A stretch of DNA of 64,000 bases, taken from positions 124,001-188,000 of the forward strand of contig NZ_JBAJMV010000001.1 of assembly GCF_036880965.1 (NCBI RefSeq), read 5' to 3'. This document shows positions 26,123 to 35,015 of the stretch, one piece after another. This DNA is from JAUASW01 sp036880965 (GTDB lineage Bacteria > Pseudomonadota > Gammaproteobacteria > Burkholderiales > Burkholderiaceae_C). The position numbers and the translations under genes were made by a program. How positions within the stretch are numbered: position 1 is the stretch's first letter; each line of letters opens with the position of its first letter. The notes beneath the pieces were generated by a model that did not search any database, had not been told where the DNA came from, and saw only the letters and a list, made by a program, of their open reading frames with translations.

Positions 26123-27676
26123 ATGAAGAAAATCCAGTTGTCCGCGGTCCTGCTGGCCAGCCTGTGGCTGGTCGGCGCCCAAGCACAAGAGGCCGCTCGG
26201 CCTGCTGAGGCGGCCGCTTCGCCGCCCGCCGAACGCGCCAAGGCAGCGAGCGCGCCGGCCGAGCGCCAGGTGGCGGCCGAGTCGGCTGTCCATTCGACCG
26301 GCCAGGTCACCATCAAGGGCAAGTCCGTGCCCTACAAGGTGACCGCCGGCACCCAGCCGGTCTGGGACAAGGATGGCAAGGTCGTGGCCTCGCTGTTCTA
26401 TACCTACTACCAGCGCAGCGATGTGGCCAACAAGGACACGCGTCCGCTGGTCATGTCGTTCAATGGCGGCCCGGGCTCGGCCTCGGTGTGGATGCACATC
26501 GCCTACACCGGCCCCAAGATGCTCAACATCGATGCCGAGGGCTATCCGCTCCAGCCCTATGGCGTGCGCGACAACCCGCACTCCATCCTGGACGTGGCCG
26601 ACATCGTCTTCATCGACCCGGTCAATACCGGCTTCTCTCGCATCCTGGACCCGAAGACCGACCGCAAGTTCTTCTTCGGCGTGAACGCCGACATCTCCTA
26701 CCTGGCCGAATGGCTGGGCGCCTTCGTCTCTCGCAACGGCCGCTGGCAGTCGCCCAAGTACCTGATCGGTGAAAGCTACGGCACGAACCGGGTGTCAGGT
26801 CTTGCCAAGGAGCTGCAGAACAACCACTGGATGTATCTGAACGGCGTGATCCTGGTCTCGCCAACCGGCCTCGGCATCAAGCGCGAAGGCCCGGTGCGCG
26901 ACGCCTTGAGCCTGCCCTACTACGCGGCAACAGCCTGGCACCACAAGGTGCTGCCCGTCGACCTGCAGCAGCGCGACCTCGCGCCGGTACTGGCAGAAGT
27001 GGAGGCTTTCACCCTCAATGAATTCATCCCGGCGCTGGCCAAGGGCGGCTTCATCGAGCCGGACCAACGCAAGGCCATGGCCGCCAAGATTGCGCGCTAC
27101 TCGGGCCTGTCCGAGACGACGGTACTGCAGCACAACCTGGCCGTGCCGCCGTCCTACTTCTGGAAAGACCTGCTGCGCACGCGCGGCCAGACCGTGGGCC
27201 GGCTGGACTCGCGCTACCTGGGCATCGACCGCATGGAAGCCGGCAGTTCGCCCGACTACAACGCCGAGCTCACCTCCTGGCTGCACTCGTTCACGCCGGC
27301 GATCAACCACTACCTGCGCGAAACGCTGAAGTACAAGACCGACCTGAAGTACAACCTCTTCGGCCCGGTCCACCCCTGGGACAACAGCGACGACCAGACC
27401 GGCGAGAACCTGCGTCTGGCCATGGCGCAGAACCCCTATCTGCGCCTGCTCGTCCAGTCCGGCTACTACGACGGTGCCACCACCTATTTCGACGCCAAGT
27501 ACACGATGTGGCAGCTCGACCCCAGCGGACGCATGAAGGACCGGATGGACTTCAAGGGCTACCGCAGCGGCCACATGATGTATCTGCGCTCGGAGGACCT
27601 GGCCACCTCGAATGAACACCTGCGGGAGTTCATCAAGAAGGCCACTCCGGCGCCCGGACAGGCAGCAAAGTATTGA
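26123..27676 (+). CDS. S10 family serine carboxypeptidase
   Basis: 517 residues. A signal peptide (1-21, ending GAQA) precedes an Ala/Glu-rich linker (about 22-55). The alpha/beta-hydrolase body has SFNGGPGSASVWMH, nucleophile Ser218 in IGESYGTNR, the catalytic Asp probably in SGYYDGATTYFDA, and His484 in YRSGHMMY, the S10 triad in family order. Such enzymes remove C-terminal residues at acidic pH and are periplasmic or secreted in bacteria. The ribosome site GGGAGAGG is strong. Together with the S9 peptidase upstream it suggests extracytoplasmic peptide use. It converges on murB with only 4 bases between the stops. Confidence 0.92.
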   Translation: MKKIQLSAVLLASLWLVGAQAQEAARPAEAAASPPAERAKAASAPAERQVAAESAVHSTGQVTIKGKSVPYKVTAGTQPVWDKDGKVVASLFYTYYQRSDVANKDTRPLVMSFNGGPGSASVWMHIAYTGPKMLNIDAEGYPLQPYGVRDNPHSILDVADIVFIDPVNTGFSRILDPKTDRKFFFGVNADISYLAEWLGAFVSRNGRWQSPKYLIGESYGTNRVSGLAKELQNNHWMYLNGVILVSPTGLGIKREGPVRDALSLPYYAATAWHHKVLPVDLQQRDLAPVLAEVEAFTLNEFIPALAKGGFIEPDQRKAMAAKIARYSGLSETTVLQHNLAVPPSYFWKDLLRTRGQTVGRLDSRYLGIDRMEAGSSPDYNAELTSWLHSFTPAINHYLRETLKYKTDLKYNLFGPVHPWDNSDDQTGENLRLAMAQNPYLRLLVQSGYYDGATTYFDAKYTMWQLDPSGRMKDRMDFKGYRSGHMMYLRSEDLATSNEHLREFIKKATPAPGQAAKY

Positions 27677-27680
27677 AGGG

Positions 27681-28748
27681 TCAAATGACCACCGGCTCCG
27701 GCTCCAGCCGGATGCCGAAGCGGCCGTAGACGCTTTCCTGGATGGCCCGGGCCAGCGTCACCACCTCGGCGCCGCGGGCCTCGCCCTTGTTCACCAGGAC
27801 CAGGGCCTGCTTTTCGTAGACAGCCGCACCGCCCACCGTCTTGCCCTTCCAGCCACAGGCATCGATCAGCCAGCCGGCGGCCAGCTTCACCGTGCCGTCC
27901 GGCATCGGGTAATGAACAATGTGCGGATCGCGGCCGATGATGTCGCGGCACTGCTCTTCCGTGACCACCGGGTTCTTGAAGAAGCTGCCGGCATTGCCGA
28001 TGACTGCCGGGTCGGGCAGCTTGGCACGGCGGATGGCACAGACCCAGTCGAAGATCTGCTTCGCGTCCGGCGCCGTGATGCCGGTCTCGGCCATCTTGCG
28101 CTCCAGGTCCAGGTAGCCCAGCGAGGGCTGCCAGGGCTTGGGCAGGCGCAAGCGCACCTTGGTGATCACGCTCTTGCCGGCCAGGCCGCCAAAACCTGTC
28201 TGCTTGAACACCGAATCCCGGTAGCCGAAGGCGCACACCTCGGCCGGCAACACCGCCTTGCGGCCGGTGATCAGGTCGACCACTTCCACACTGTCCAGGC
28301 GGTCTTTCAGCTCGATGCCATAGGCGCCGATGTTCTGCACCGGTGCGGCGCCGGTGGTGCCGGGAATCAGCGCCAGGTTCTCCAGACCGGGATAACCCTG
28401 GGCAATGCTCCACGCCACGGCCTCATGCCAGGGCACGCCGGCGCCAACTTCCAGAATCCAGGCGTCCCGGCGCTCTTCAAGGAGACGGATGCCAGGGATC
28501 TCGATCTTCAGCACCACCGCCTCGACGTCTTTTGTCAGCACCAGATTGCTGCCACCGCCCAGCACGAACTTCGGCGCCAGGCCAAGCTCCGGGTGGTCCA
28601 CGACCCGCCTCACATCGGCTTCCGAGCGAATGCGCACCAGACGCCGGGCCGTCGCCGGCAGGCCAAAAGTGTTGTAGGGCTTGAGGTTGACGTCGGATTC
28701 GATATCCAAAGCCAGTCCATTCGGGGGGTTCACAGGGGGGAGGGACAT
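27681..28748 (-). CDS. murB: UDP-N-acetylenolpyruvoylglucosamine reductase
   Basis: 355 residues, near E. coli MurB (342). FAD-binding FVLGGGSNLVLT, then PGTTGAAPVQNIGAYG, the Ser-bearing AFGYRDSVFK that donates the proton, GNAGSFFKNP, and the final Glu region RLEPEPVVI are all present, matching the type I enzyme. It reduces UDP-GlcNAc-enolpyruvate to UDP-MurNAc with NADPH, an essential cytoplasmic step of peptidoglycan synthesis. Here murB is separate from the mur-fts cluster. I chose the ATG preceded by AGGGGAAA; a start 30 bases upstream is possible. It diverges from yajQ. Confidence 0.95.
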   Translation of the reverse strand: MSLPPVNPPNGLALDIESDVNLKPYNTFGLPATARRLVRIRSEADVRRVVDHPELGLAPKFVLGGGSNLVLTKDVEAVVLKIEIPGIRLLEERRDAWILEVGAGVPWHEAVAWSIAQGYPGLENLALIPGTTGAAPVQNIGAYGIELKDRLDSVEVVDLITGRKAVLPAEVCAFGYRDSVFKQTGFGGLAGKSVITKVRLRLPKPWQPSLGYLDLERKMAETGITAPDAKQIFDWVCAIRRAKLPDPAVIGNAGSFFKNPVVTEEQCRDIIGRDPHIVHYPMPDGTVKLAAGWLIDACGWKGKTVGGAAVYEKQALVLVNKGEARGAEVVTLARAIQESVYGRFGIRLEPEPVVI

Positions 28749-28795
28749 GGCAGAATTTTCCCCTGTTTCCCAATGCATTCAGCAGAAATCACCCA

Positions 28796-29290
28796 ATGCC
28801 CAGTTTTGATACCGTTCTTGAGCCCGACATGGTCGAAATCCGCAATGGCGTCGACAACAGCGCCAAGGAGGTCGGCACGCGCTTCGATTTCAAGGGCACT
28901 GGCGCCCGCATCGAACTGAAGGACAAGGAAAAAGAGATCGTGCTGTACGGCGACAGCGATTTCCAGCTGGAGCAGCTCACCGCCGTGTTGATCGACAAGC
29001 TGACCAAGCGCAAGGTCGCGATCACCTATCTCGACATGGACGCCAAGGTCGAGAAGCTCGGCGGCGACAAGGTCAAGCAGGTCTACAAAGTCAAGGCCGG
29101 CATCGAATCCGACCTGGCCAAGAAGATCACCACTGCCGTCAAGAACAGCAAGCTCAAGGTGCAAGCCTCGATCCAGGGCGACACGGTCCGCATCACCGGC
29201 AAGAACCGGGACGACCTGCAGCAGGCCATCGCCCTGCTCAAGAAGGAGTTCGCCGAGACGCCGCTGTCCTACGACAACTTCCGCGACTGA
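28796..29290 (+). CDS. yajQ: YajQ family nucleotide-binding protein
   Basis: 164 residues, the usual ~160. MPSFDTVLEPDMVEIRNGVD, ERGTRFDFKG-type KEVGTRFDFKGTGA, and the closing PLSYDNFRD are nearly invariant in this family. The protein has two RNP-like folds; a Xanthomonas member was reported to bind cyclic di-GMP, and other members bind nucleotides. The window also contains a diguanylate cyclase, but 30 kb away. It diverges from murB over 47 bases, so both may share a compact promoter region. Confidence 0.94.
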   Translation: MPSFDTVLEPDMVEIRNGVDNSAKEVGTRFDFKGTGARIELKDKEKEIVLYGDSDFQLEQLTAVLIDKLTKRKVAITYLDMDAKVEKLGGDKVKQVYKVKAGIESDLAKKITTAVKNSKLKVQASIQGDTVRITGKNRDDLQQAIALLKKEFAETPLSYDNFRD

Positions 29291-29310
29291 GTCCTGCACA
29301 CACCCGCCCC

Positions 29311-29967
29311 ATGCGCTCCAGCCTGCCGCGCCTGATCCTGCTGCTGGGCGCCCTGCTCGGCCTGCAGGCGTCAGCCATGGCTGGCGTCAGTTTCAATGGC
29401 AGCCTGGGCAGCAAGGCAGCACTCCTCCTGATCGATGGCGAGGCCCGCACGGTGCAGCTCGGGCAGGTGGTCGATGGCGTCAAGCTGATCGCCATCCAGG
29501 ACGACCGGGCCACGGTCGAGATCGACGGCCGCCGCCAGGTACTGGTGCTCGGCGCCTCGCCCGGCCGCTTGAACAACGCGGGGCCCGACAGTGCGCTCCC
29601 CAAGCAGATCATCCTCACGTCGGGCGCTGGTGGGCATTTCACGCCCCTGGGCAGCATCAACAACCATGCGGTCCAGTTCCTCGTCGATACAGGCGCCACT
29701 TCGGTTTCGATCACCCAGGCTGAAGCCGAGCGGATCGGCCTGCGCTATCGCAGTGGCCGCCGCGTGCTGACGCAGACCGCCAACGGCGTCGTGCCCGCCC
29801 ACCTCACGGTGCTGGACTCCATCCGGGTCGGCGATGTGCTGGTGCGCAATGTCGAGGCCATCGTCATCCCCGGCGAGATGAGCCATGTGCTGCTGGGCAA
29901 CAGCTTCCTGACGCGCTTTCTGATGAAGCGCGAGAACGATGTCATGACGCTGGAGCTGCGCTACTGA
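29311..29967 (+). CDS. Periplasmic retropepsin-like aspartic protease
   Basis: 218 residues. A signal peptide (1-24, ending AMA) precedes a ~75-residue N-terminal domain with ALLLIDGEARTVQLGQVVDG. The protease half has one catalytic motif, VQFLVDTGATSVSIT (Asp126 in DTGAT), and the later hydrophobic-hydrophobic-Gly flap partner HVLLGNSFL, as in the clan AA TIGR02281-type bacterial proteases that act as dimers. The substrate is unknown. It follows yajQ by 20 bases and precedes the PrsT-like gene by 70 bases. Confidence 0.9.
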   Translation: MRSSLPRLILLLGALLGLQASAMAGVSFNGSLGSKAALLLIDGEARTVQLGQVVDGVKLIAIQDDRATVEIDGRRQVLVLGASPGRLNNAGPDSALPKQIILTSGAGGHFTPLGSINNHAVQFLVDTGATSVSITQAEAERIGLRYRSGRRVLTQTANGVVPAHLTVLDSIRVGDVLVRNVEAIVIPGEMSHVLLGNSFLTRFLMKRENDVMTLELRY

Positions 29968-30037
29968 GGCGCCGCCACTGGGCCGCTTGCTGCCCATGCA
30001 AGAATCTCAAGCCACCACCTTCAATTGATCGGACCGC

Positions 30038-32848
30038 ATGACGCGCCTGAAGCCACTCGCCTCGCTGCTCACTGCTGCCTTGCTGGCCGGCGCGTCGCCG
30101 CTGCTGCACGCGGCGGATACCAACGACAAGGCAGCCCGCTACTACGAGGACGCGCTGGCCCGCTACGAGAAAAAGGACATTGCTGGCGCGATCATCCAGT
30201 TGAAGAATGCGCTGCAGGTCAACAAGGCCATGCTGCCGGTCCAGGTGCTGCTGGGCAAGGCGCTGCTGGCGAACTCGGACCCTGTGGGTGCAGAGGTCGC
30301 CTTCAACGAGGCCTTGCGGCTCGGCGTCAGCAAGGTCGAGGTGATCGTGCCGCTGGCTGAGGCCTTGCTGGCCCAGGGCAAACACAATCAACTGGTCGAA
30401 TCCCAGCAGTTCGAGGCAAGCAGCCTGCCCCGCGAGATTCAGCAGAGCCTGTTGCTGATCAAGGCACAGGCCTGGGGCGACCTCGGCCAAAGCGCGCGCG
30501 CGCTGCAGGCCCTGGATGAGGCCCGTCGCCTGACGCCCCAGGCTGCCGAGGTGTGGCTGGCCGAGGTGCCACAACGCATCCGGACACGCCAATTCAAGGA
30601 GGCCAACGCAGCCTTGGAGCAGGCGGCCAAGCTGGGCGACCAAGGTAGCCTGTTCTTCTTTCAGCGAGCCTCGCTGCTCCACGTTCAAGCCAAGCTGACC
30701 GATGCACTGGCGGCCTACGACAAGGTCCTGCAGCTGACGCCCGATCACACGGAAGCTGCCGTTGCAAGGCTGGGCATCCTGCTGGACCTGAACCGGGACA
30801 AGGATGCCCAACGCGACCTTCAGATGCTGCTGACCCGGGTGCCGGATGAACCGCGCGCCATCTACGTACAGGCCTTGCTTGCCGAACGGGCCAACGACAT
30901 GGTGGCAGCCCGGAAGGCCCTGACCCAGATCACGGCACTGATGGATCCGGTGCCCCTCGAGTTCATTCGCTACCGACCGCAATTCCTGCTGCTGAGCGGC
31001 ATGTCGCATTTTGGCCTGGGCAACATGATCAAGGCCAAGCCCTATCTCGAAGCAGCGCTTCGCGTTCAGGGCCCAAGCCCGATCGCCAAGGTACTGGCTC
31101 GCGTCTATCTGGAAGACAAGGCGCCTGACAAGGCGGTCGAGGTGCTGGAGTCCTATCTGCGCACGGCCCCTGGGGACGGTGGCGCCTTGACGCTGCTGGC
31201 GTCGATCCAGACCGCTCAGGGTCGTCATGCCAAGGCCACGAATCTGATGCGCGAAGCCCTGGCCAGCAAGGACAACCCGGCCTTTCGTACGGTGCTCGGC
31301 CTGAGCCTGCTGCGTGGCGGAAAGACAGACGAGGCGGTTCAGTCACTGGAACAGGCCTACAAGAAGGACCCTGGGCAGGCCTATGCCGGCTCCGCGCTGG
31401 TCACGCTCTATCTGCGCGGAGGCCAGGTAGCCAAGGCCGTCACAGCAGCCGACTCACTGGCACGGCGATTCCCGAAGAACGCCAGCGTGCTGGTGTTGCA
31501 GGGCACGGCTCTCACCCAGGCAGGAGACCGCAAGCAGGCCCGCCGCGCCTATGAAGCGGCATTGAAAAATGCACCCGGACTGGTCCAGGCCGAACTGGGC
31601 CTGGCTCGACTGGACATTGCCGACCGCGCCTTCCAGGCAGCCGGTACCCGACTGGAAGCATTGAACAGGGCCAACGACCGCGACGTCAACGTATTGATGG
31701 AGCTGGCAAACCTGGCCGAAGCGCAGAACAAGCGCAGCGAGCTTGAACGCTGGTTGACCAAGGCGGACGACGCAAGCGAGCTGTCTGAACTCCGCCCCCG
31801 CCTGGCCATGGTCCACAACCAGATTCAGAAGAGAGACTACCCGCAGGCCCTTGAAGCCTCCAAGAAGCTGCTGAGCAAGGCCCCCGAAGATGCGCAGGTT
31901 CTGACCCTTCATGGTCGAGTTCAACTGCTCAACGGCGACCTGGTGGGCGCTCGCAACACATTGTCGGCAGCCTCACGGCGAGCGGCAGTCGTTGTACCTA
32001 CGCTGCTGGCAATCGCCGAATTGCAACTCGAGGCCAAGGATGTAGCCGGTGCCAACTATTCGGTCGAGAAGATCTTGAGCGTGGAGCCCAACCTGGTGCG
32101 CGCCCAGTCCCTGATGACCGGCGTGGAAATCATGCAGGGTGAACTTGGCAAGGCAGAGCGCCGCGCCCTGCAACTGACCCAGACACAGCCCAAACTGGCA
32201 GCCGGCCACCACCTGTTGGCTGATATCGCCCTGGCCAACCGCAAACCGGCCGCTGCACTGGACTCGCTGCGGCGCGCCCACCAGCTGGAACCTACCAATC
32301 TCAGCCTGTTGCGCCTCTTCAGCTTGCAGCAGAGCCTGGAGGGCCTGCGTCCGGCGTCACAGCCGGTGGAAGCCTGGCTCAAGCAGCACCCTCGCGACAG
32401 CCTCGTGCTGAAGGCCCTTGGCGATGCGCAGGCACGCAACAAGGCCTTCGACGCTGCCAGCAAGACTTATGAGCGCGCCTTGCAAGTCAACGCCAACGAT
32501 GCCGAGGCCCTGAACAGCCAGGCTTCCGTGCTGCTCGCCCAGCGCAACACACGCTCGATAGCCTTGGCACAGCGAGCGGTGCAGCTGGACCCCGGCAATT
32601 CTCTCTACCTGGATACGCTGGGCTGGTCGGAGTTTCAGTTGGGCCAGGCCGAGCGCGCCTTGCCCCTGCTGCGCGACGCGCGCCTGCGCAACCCCGGCAA
32701 TGCCGAAATTCGCACCCACCTGGCCGAGGTCCTGATCAAGCTCGGCCGCAAGGCTGAAGCGCGCGCGGAACTCGAGCCTGCCGCCGACAACAAGTTCGAC
32801 AAGGAATCGGCGGCCCGGGCCAGCGCCCTGCTCCAGACCCTCAAGTAG
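30038..32848 (+). CDS. prsT: PEP-CTERM-system giant TPR protein, PrsT type
   Basis: 936 residues, close to the ~900 typical of the PrsT (TIGR02917) family. Residues 1-25 are a signal peptide (ALLAGASPLLHA). The rest is an almost continuous solenoid of TPR helices, with typical units such as ALARYEKKDIAGAIIQLKNA and YERALQVNANDAEALNSQAS. PrsT proteins accompany exosortase and exopolysaccharide loci and are thought to work in the periplasm in export or assembly of surface material. Family members are usually predicted lipoproteins; here the lipobox place reads LAGA, without cysteine. The PEP-CTERM protein gene follows on the same strand. No exosortase, PrsK or PrsR gene is in the window. Confidence 0.85.
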   Translation: MTRLKPLASLLTAALLAGASPLLHAADTNDKAARYYEDALARYEKKDIAGAIIQLKNALQVNKAMLPVQVLLGKALLANSDPVGAEVAFNEALRLGVSKVEVIVPLAEALLAQGKHNQLVESQQFEASSLPREIQQSLLLIKAQAWGDLGQSARALQALDEARRLTPQAAEVWLAEVPQRIRTRQFKEANAALEQAAKLGDQGSLFFFQRASLLHVQAKLTDALAAYDKVLQLTPDHTEAAVARLGILLDLNRDKDAQRDLQMLLTRVPDEPRAIYVQALLAERANDMVAARKALTQITALMDPVPLEFIRYRPQFLLLSGMSHFGLGNMIKAKPYLEAALRVQGPSPIAKVLARVYLEDKAPDKAVEVLESYLRTAPGDGGALTLLASIQTAQGRHAKATNLMREALASKDNPAFRTVLGLSLLRGGKTDEAVQSLEQAYKKDPGQAYAGSALVTLYLRGGQVAKAVTAADSLARRFPKNASVLVLQGTALTQAGDRKQARRAYEAALKNAPGLVQAELGLARLDIADRAFQAAGTRLEALNRANDRDVNVLMELANLAEAQNKRSELERWLTKADDASELSELRPRLAMVHNQIQKRDYPQALEASKKLLSKAPEDAQVLTLHGRVQLLNGDLVGARNTLSAASRRAAVVVPTLLAIAELQLEAKDVAGANYSVEKILSVEPNLVRAQSLMTGVEIMQGELGKAERRALQLTQTQPKLAAGHHLLADIALANRKPAAALDSLRRAHQLEPTNLSLLRLFSLQQSLEGLRPASQPVEAWLKQHPRDSLVLKALGDAQARNKAFDAASKTYERALQVNANDAEALNSQASVLLAQRNTRSIALAQRAVQLDPGNSLYLDTLGWSEFQLGQAERALPLLRDARLRNPGNAEIRTHLAEVLIKLGRKAEARAELEPAADNKFDKESAARASALLQTLK

Positions 32849-32941
32849 GGGGAGCTATTTCCGTCGGAACAATTTACAGTCGCCTCAAAGCAAGCCCCAG
32901 ATCCACCAGTAAGTCGTTGATTTTCATAGACTCCCAAACAC

Positions 32942-32958
32942 TGGCCCACAAATTGCTT
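32942..32958 (+). promoter_or_regulatory. Sigma-54 (RpoN) promoter of the PEP-CTERM gene
   Basis: TGGCCCACAAATTGCTT has the invariant GG (32943-32944) and GC (32955-32956) exactly 10 bases apart, with TTGCTT matching the -12 element and TGGC the -24 element. It lies 54 bases upstream of the PEP-CTERM start, leaving a short leader with AGCTGGAGAA as ribosome site. Sigma-54 control is known for PEP-CTERM genes in bacteria carrying the PrsK/PrsR system. Confidence 0.75.
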
Positions 32959-33011
32959 CTTGCAAGATCATCAAGCCGCGCAGCGATTGCAGGGCCCAGC
33001 TGGAGAATTTA

Positions 33012-33890
33012 ATGAACAAACAAACCATGCGTCTCATCCTGGCAACCGTAACCAGCCTGCTCGGACTGGTGAGCACCCAGAGCGCGCAAGCCGCTACAAC
33101 CTGGAACGGTTCCTGGAACTACAGCAATTGCTCGACTGCCTCGGTTTCCTACGGAAACAGCTACTCCTGCACCGATTCGATGGCCCCGGCCGATGCCAAG
33201 ATGGGCATCACGGCATGGTCGTCCGATCTGAGCCCCTCAGTACAGAACTTCGTCGCAGCGGCCGTCGCCCCCTGGGGTAGCAGCGCCGGCTTCGGCATCG
33301 TCAACACCGAAGAATGCGCTGGCAAGTCCAATGCGTCGGGTTGGAACATCTGCGACCCGGGCACCGGCCCTCATGCAGCCGACAACGTCGGTCAGCTGGA
33401 AGGCTTCCTGCTCAACTTCACCAACCCTGGTGAGACCGTGTCTGTGGCCCTGAACAGTGTCACCATGGGCTGGAACGGTACCGACAATCCCTCCGGTTCC
33501 TATACCGACTCCGACATCTCGGTGTTCTACTGGGTTGGCGGCTCCGGTGGCCCGACCATGGGCTCGATCAGTTCCAGCGGCCTGCCGGCCACGGCTGGTT
33601 CGACGGCCAATGGCTGGAAGTTGCTCAACCACTACAGCAATGTGGGCTCGGCCGAACCCGACACCATGAGCTTCGGCAACACTGGCGCAGGTGCAGTCAG
33701 CTCCAGCTGGTGGTTCGTGAGTGCCTCCAACTCGGCTTCCGCCATCGGCAACGATGCCTTCAAGCTGCTGACGGTCGCTGGTACCGGCACCAGCACCGGC
33801 AAGACGCCGGAGCCGGGCTCCCTGGCCCTGGCTGGCCTGGCACTGTTCGGCATGGTCGGTCTGCGCCGCAAGGCCAAGCAGCAAGCCTGA
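33012..33890 (+). CDS. PEP-CTERM sorting-domain surface protein
   Basis: 292 residues. A signal peptide (1-28, ending SAQA) is followed by a Ser/Thr/Asn/Gly/Trp-rich mature part (for example NGSWNYSNCSTASVSYGNSY) suited to O-glycosylation. The end carries the tripartite sorting signal: TPEPGS (the PEP motif), the hydrophobic helix LALAGLALFGMVGL and the basic tail RRKAKQQA. Exosortase would cleave near PEP and attach or release the protein at the surface, usually with exopolysaccharide. Codon use differs a little from neighbours (more A/T at third positions, Asn/Ser rich), as is common for surface proteins. A sigma-54 promoter lies upstream and a UUCG hairpin downstream. Confidence 0.93.
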   Translation: MNKQTMRLILATVTSLLGLVSTQSAQAATTWNGSWNYSNCSTASVSYGNSYSCTDSMAPADAKMGITAWSSDLSPSVQNFVAAAVAPWGSSAGFGIVNTEECAGKSNASGWNICDPGTGPHAADNVGQLEGFLLNFTNPGETVSVALNSVTMGWNGTDNPSGSYTDSDISVFYWVGGSGGPTMGSISSSGLPATAGSTANGWKLLNHYSNVGSAEPDTMSFGNTGAGAVSSSWWFVSASNSASAIGNDAFKLLTVAGTGTSTGKTPEPGSLALAGLALFGMVGLRRKAKQQA

Positions 33891-33915
33891 GCGTCGCACC
33901 TCTGCGCTTCGCATG

Positions 33916-33937
33916 AATCGGCCCTTCGGGGCCGATT
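33916..33937 (+). terminator. UUCG terminator hairpin after the PEP-CTERM gene
   Basis: AATCGGCCC-TTCG-GGGCCGATT is a perfect 9-base-pair stem with a UUCG loop, followed by TGCTTT. It begins 25 bases after the stop codon. Its stem is identical to the next hairpin. Confidence 0.75.
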
Positions 33938-33953
33938 TGCTTTGGCGCTCCAC

Positions 33954-33978
33954 AAAAATCGGCCCTGAAGGGCCGATT
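33954..33978 (-). terminator. Terminator of the isoaspartyl peptidase gene
   Basis: AATCGGCCC and GGGCCGATT pair across a 4-base loop; on the minus strand the stem runs into TTTTTGTGG. It lies 5 bases from the peptidase stop. The stem sequence repeats that of the preceding + strand terminator exactly. Confidence 0.8.
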
Positions 33979-33982
33979 GCCA

Positions 33983-34963
33983 TTAATGCGCCAGGTTTGC
34001 TGCTTCCTCGGCCTCGCCATAGATGCCAACAACGGGCGGCCGGCCTTGCTGCACGCTGCCGCGGTACATGCCCTCGGTATTGAAGGGCAGGCTGACGGCG
34101 CCGTCCTTGCTGACCGCTATCAAGCCGCCCTGCCCGGCCACACGGCCGAGTTTCTCGAAAACGACCCGGCGTGCTGCCTCGTCGAGGCTCAGCCCCGCAT
34201 ACTCCATCAGCGCACCCACCTCGCGCGCCGCAGCCACGCGAATGAAGGCCTCGCCGGTGCCCGTGCAAGACACGGCGCAGCTGTCGTCACTGGCATAGCA
34301 GCCCGCGCCTATCAGCGGTGAGTCACCCACGCGGCCCGGCAGCTTGTTGGTCATGCCACCGGTTGAGGTGGCCGCGGCCAGGTGGCCGGCCGCATCAAGC
34401 GCCACCGCGCCGACAGTGCCGAACTTCTTGCTCTCCATGATGGGCGTCGACGCCTGACCGTCATGATCCAGCAGCGCACCCGCCGCCTCGGCTCTGGCTC
34501 GGCGCAACTGTTCCAGCCGCTGCGGCGTGCCGAACCAGCCGGGATCGACCATCTCCATCCCGAGCTTCTCTACATAGGCTTCGGCGGCAGCGCCAATGAA
34601 GAGCAGATGCTCGCCGCGCTCCATCACCGCCCGAGCCGCCAGCACCGGATTGCGCACGCGGCTGACGCCGGCCACTGCACCTGCTGCGAGCGTGTGGCCG
34701 TTCATCACGCTGGCGTCGAGCTCATGTCGCTCGTCGGCCGTGTACACCGCGCCTTTTCCGGCATTGAACAGCGGGCATTCTTCCAGCCGTCGCACGGCTT
34801 CGCAGACCACATCCATGGCGCCTCTGCCATTCGCCAGCATCTGCTCGCCGGCTTGCAGGATGGTGCGCAATTCGGCGCGGTACTGCTGCTCCATCTCGGG
34901 TGACATCTTGCTGCGCAGCAAGGTGCCGGCGCCGCCGTGGATGGCAAGAACAGGTAGGGGCAT
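33983..34963 (-). CDS. iaaA: Isoaspartyl peptidase / L-asparaginase (Ntn-hydrolase)
   Basis: 326 residues, close to E. coli IaaA (321). The N-terminus PVLAIHGGAGTLLRS, the LFNAGKGAVYTADERHELDAS block, and the autoprocessing site KFGTVGAVALD with nucleophile Thr183 identify the type III asparaginase family. The precursor self-cleaves before Thr183 into alpha and beta chains and hydrolyses isoaspartyl dipeptides and asparagine. GRVGDSPLIGAGCYA and CTGTGEAFIR form the substrate pocket. I chose the ATG of MPLPVLA; a longer frame upstream lacks conservation. It diverges from the acyl-CoA dehydrogenase genes, with a dyad in between. Confidence 0.93.
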   Translation of the reverse strand: MPLPVLAIHGGAGTLLRSKMSPEMEQQYRAELRTILQAGEQMLANGRGAMDVVCEAVRRLEECPLFNAGKGAVYTADERHELDASVMNGHTLAAGAVAGVSRVRNPVLAARAVMERGEHLLFIGAAAEAYVEKLGMEMVDPGWFGTPQRLEQLRRARAEAAGALLDHDGQASTPIMESKKFGTVGAVALDAAGHLAAATSTGGMTNKLPGRVGDSPLIGAGCYASDDSCAVSCTGTGEAFIRVAAAREVGALMEYAGLSLDEAARRVVFEKLGRVAGQGGLIAVSKDGAVSLPFNTEGMYRGSVQQGRPPVVGIYGEAEEAANLAH

Positions 34964-35015
34964 GGCGTCGTGTCTCGAGCTTGTTGATGGCTGGGCAGTG
35001 TAGGCAAGCCCGCCC

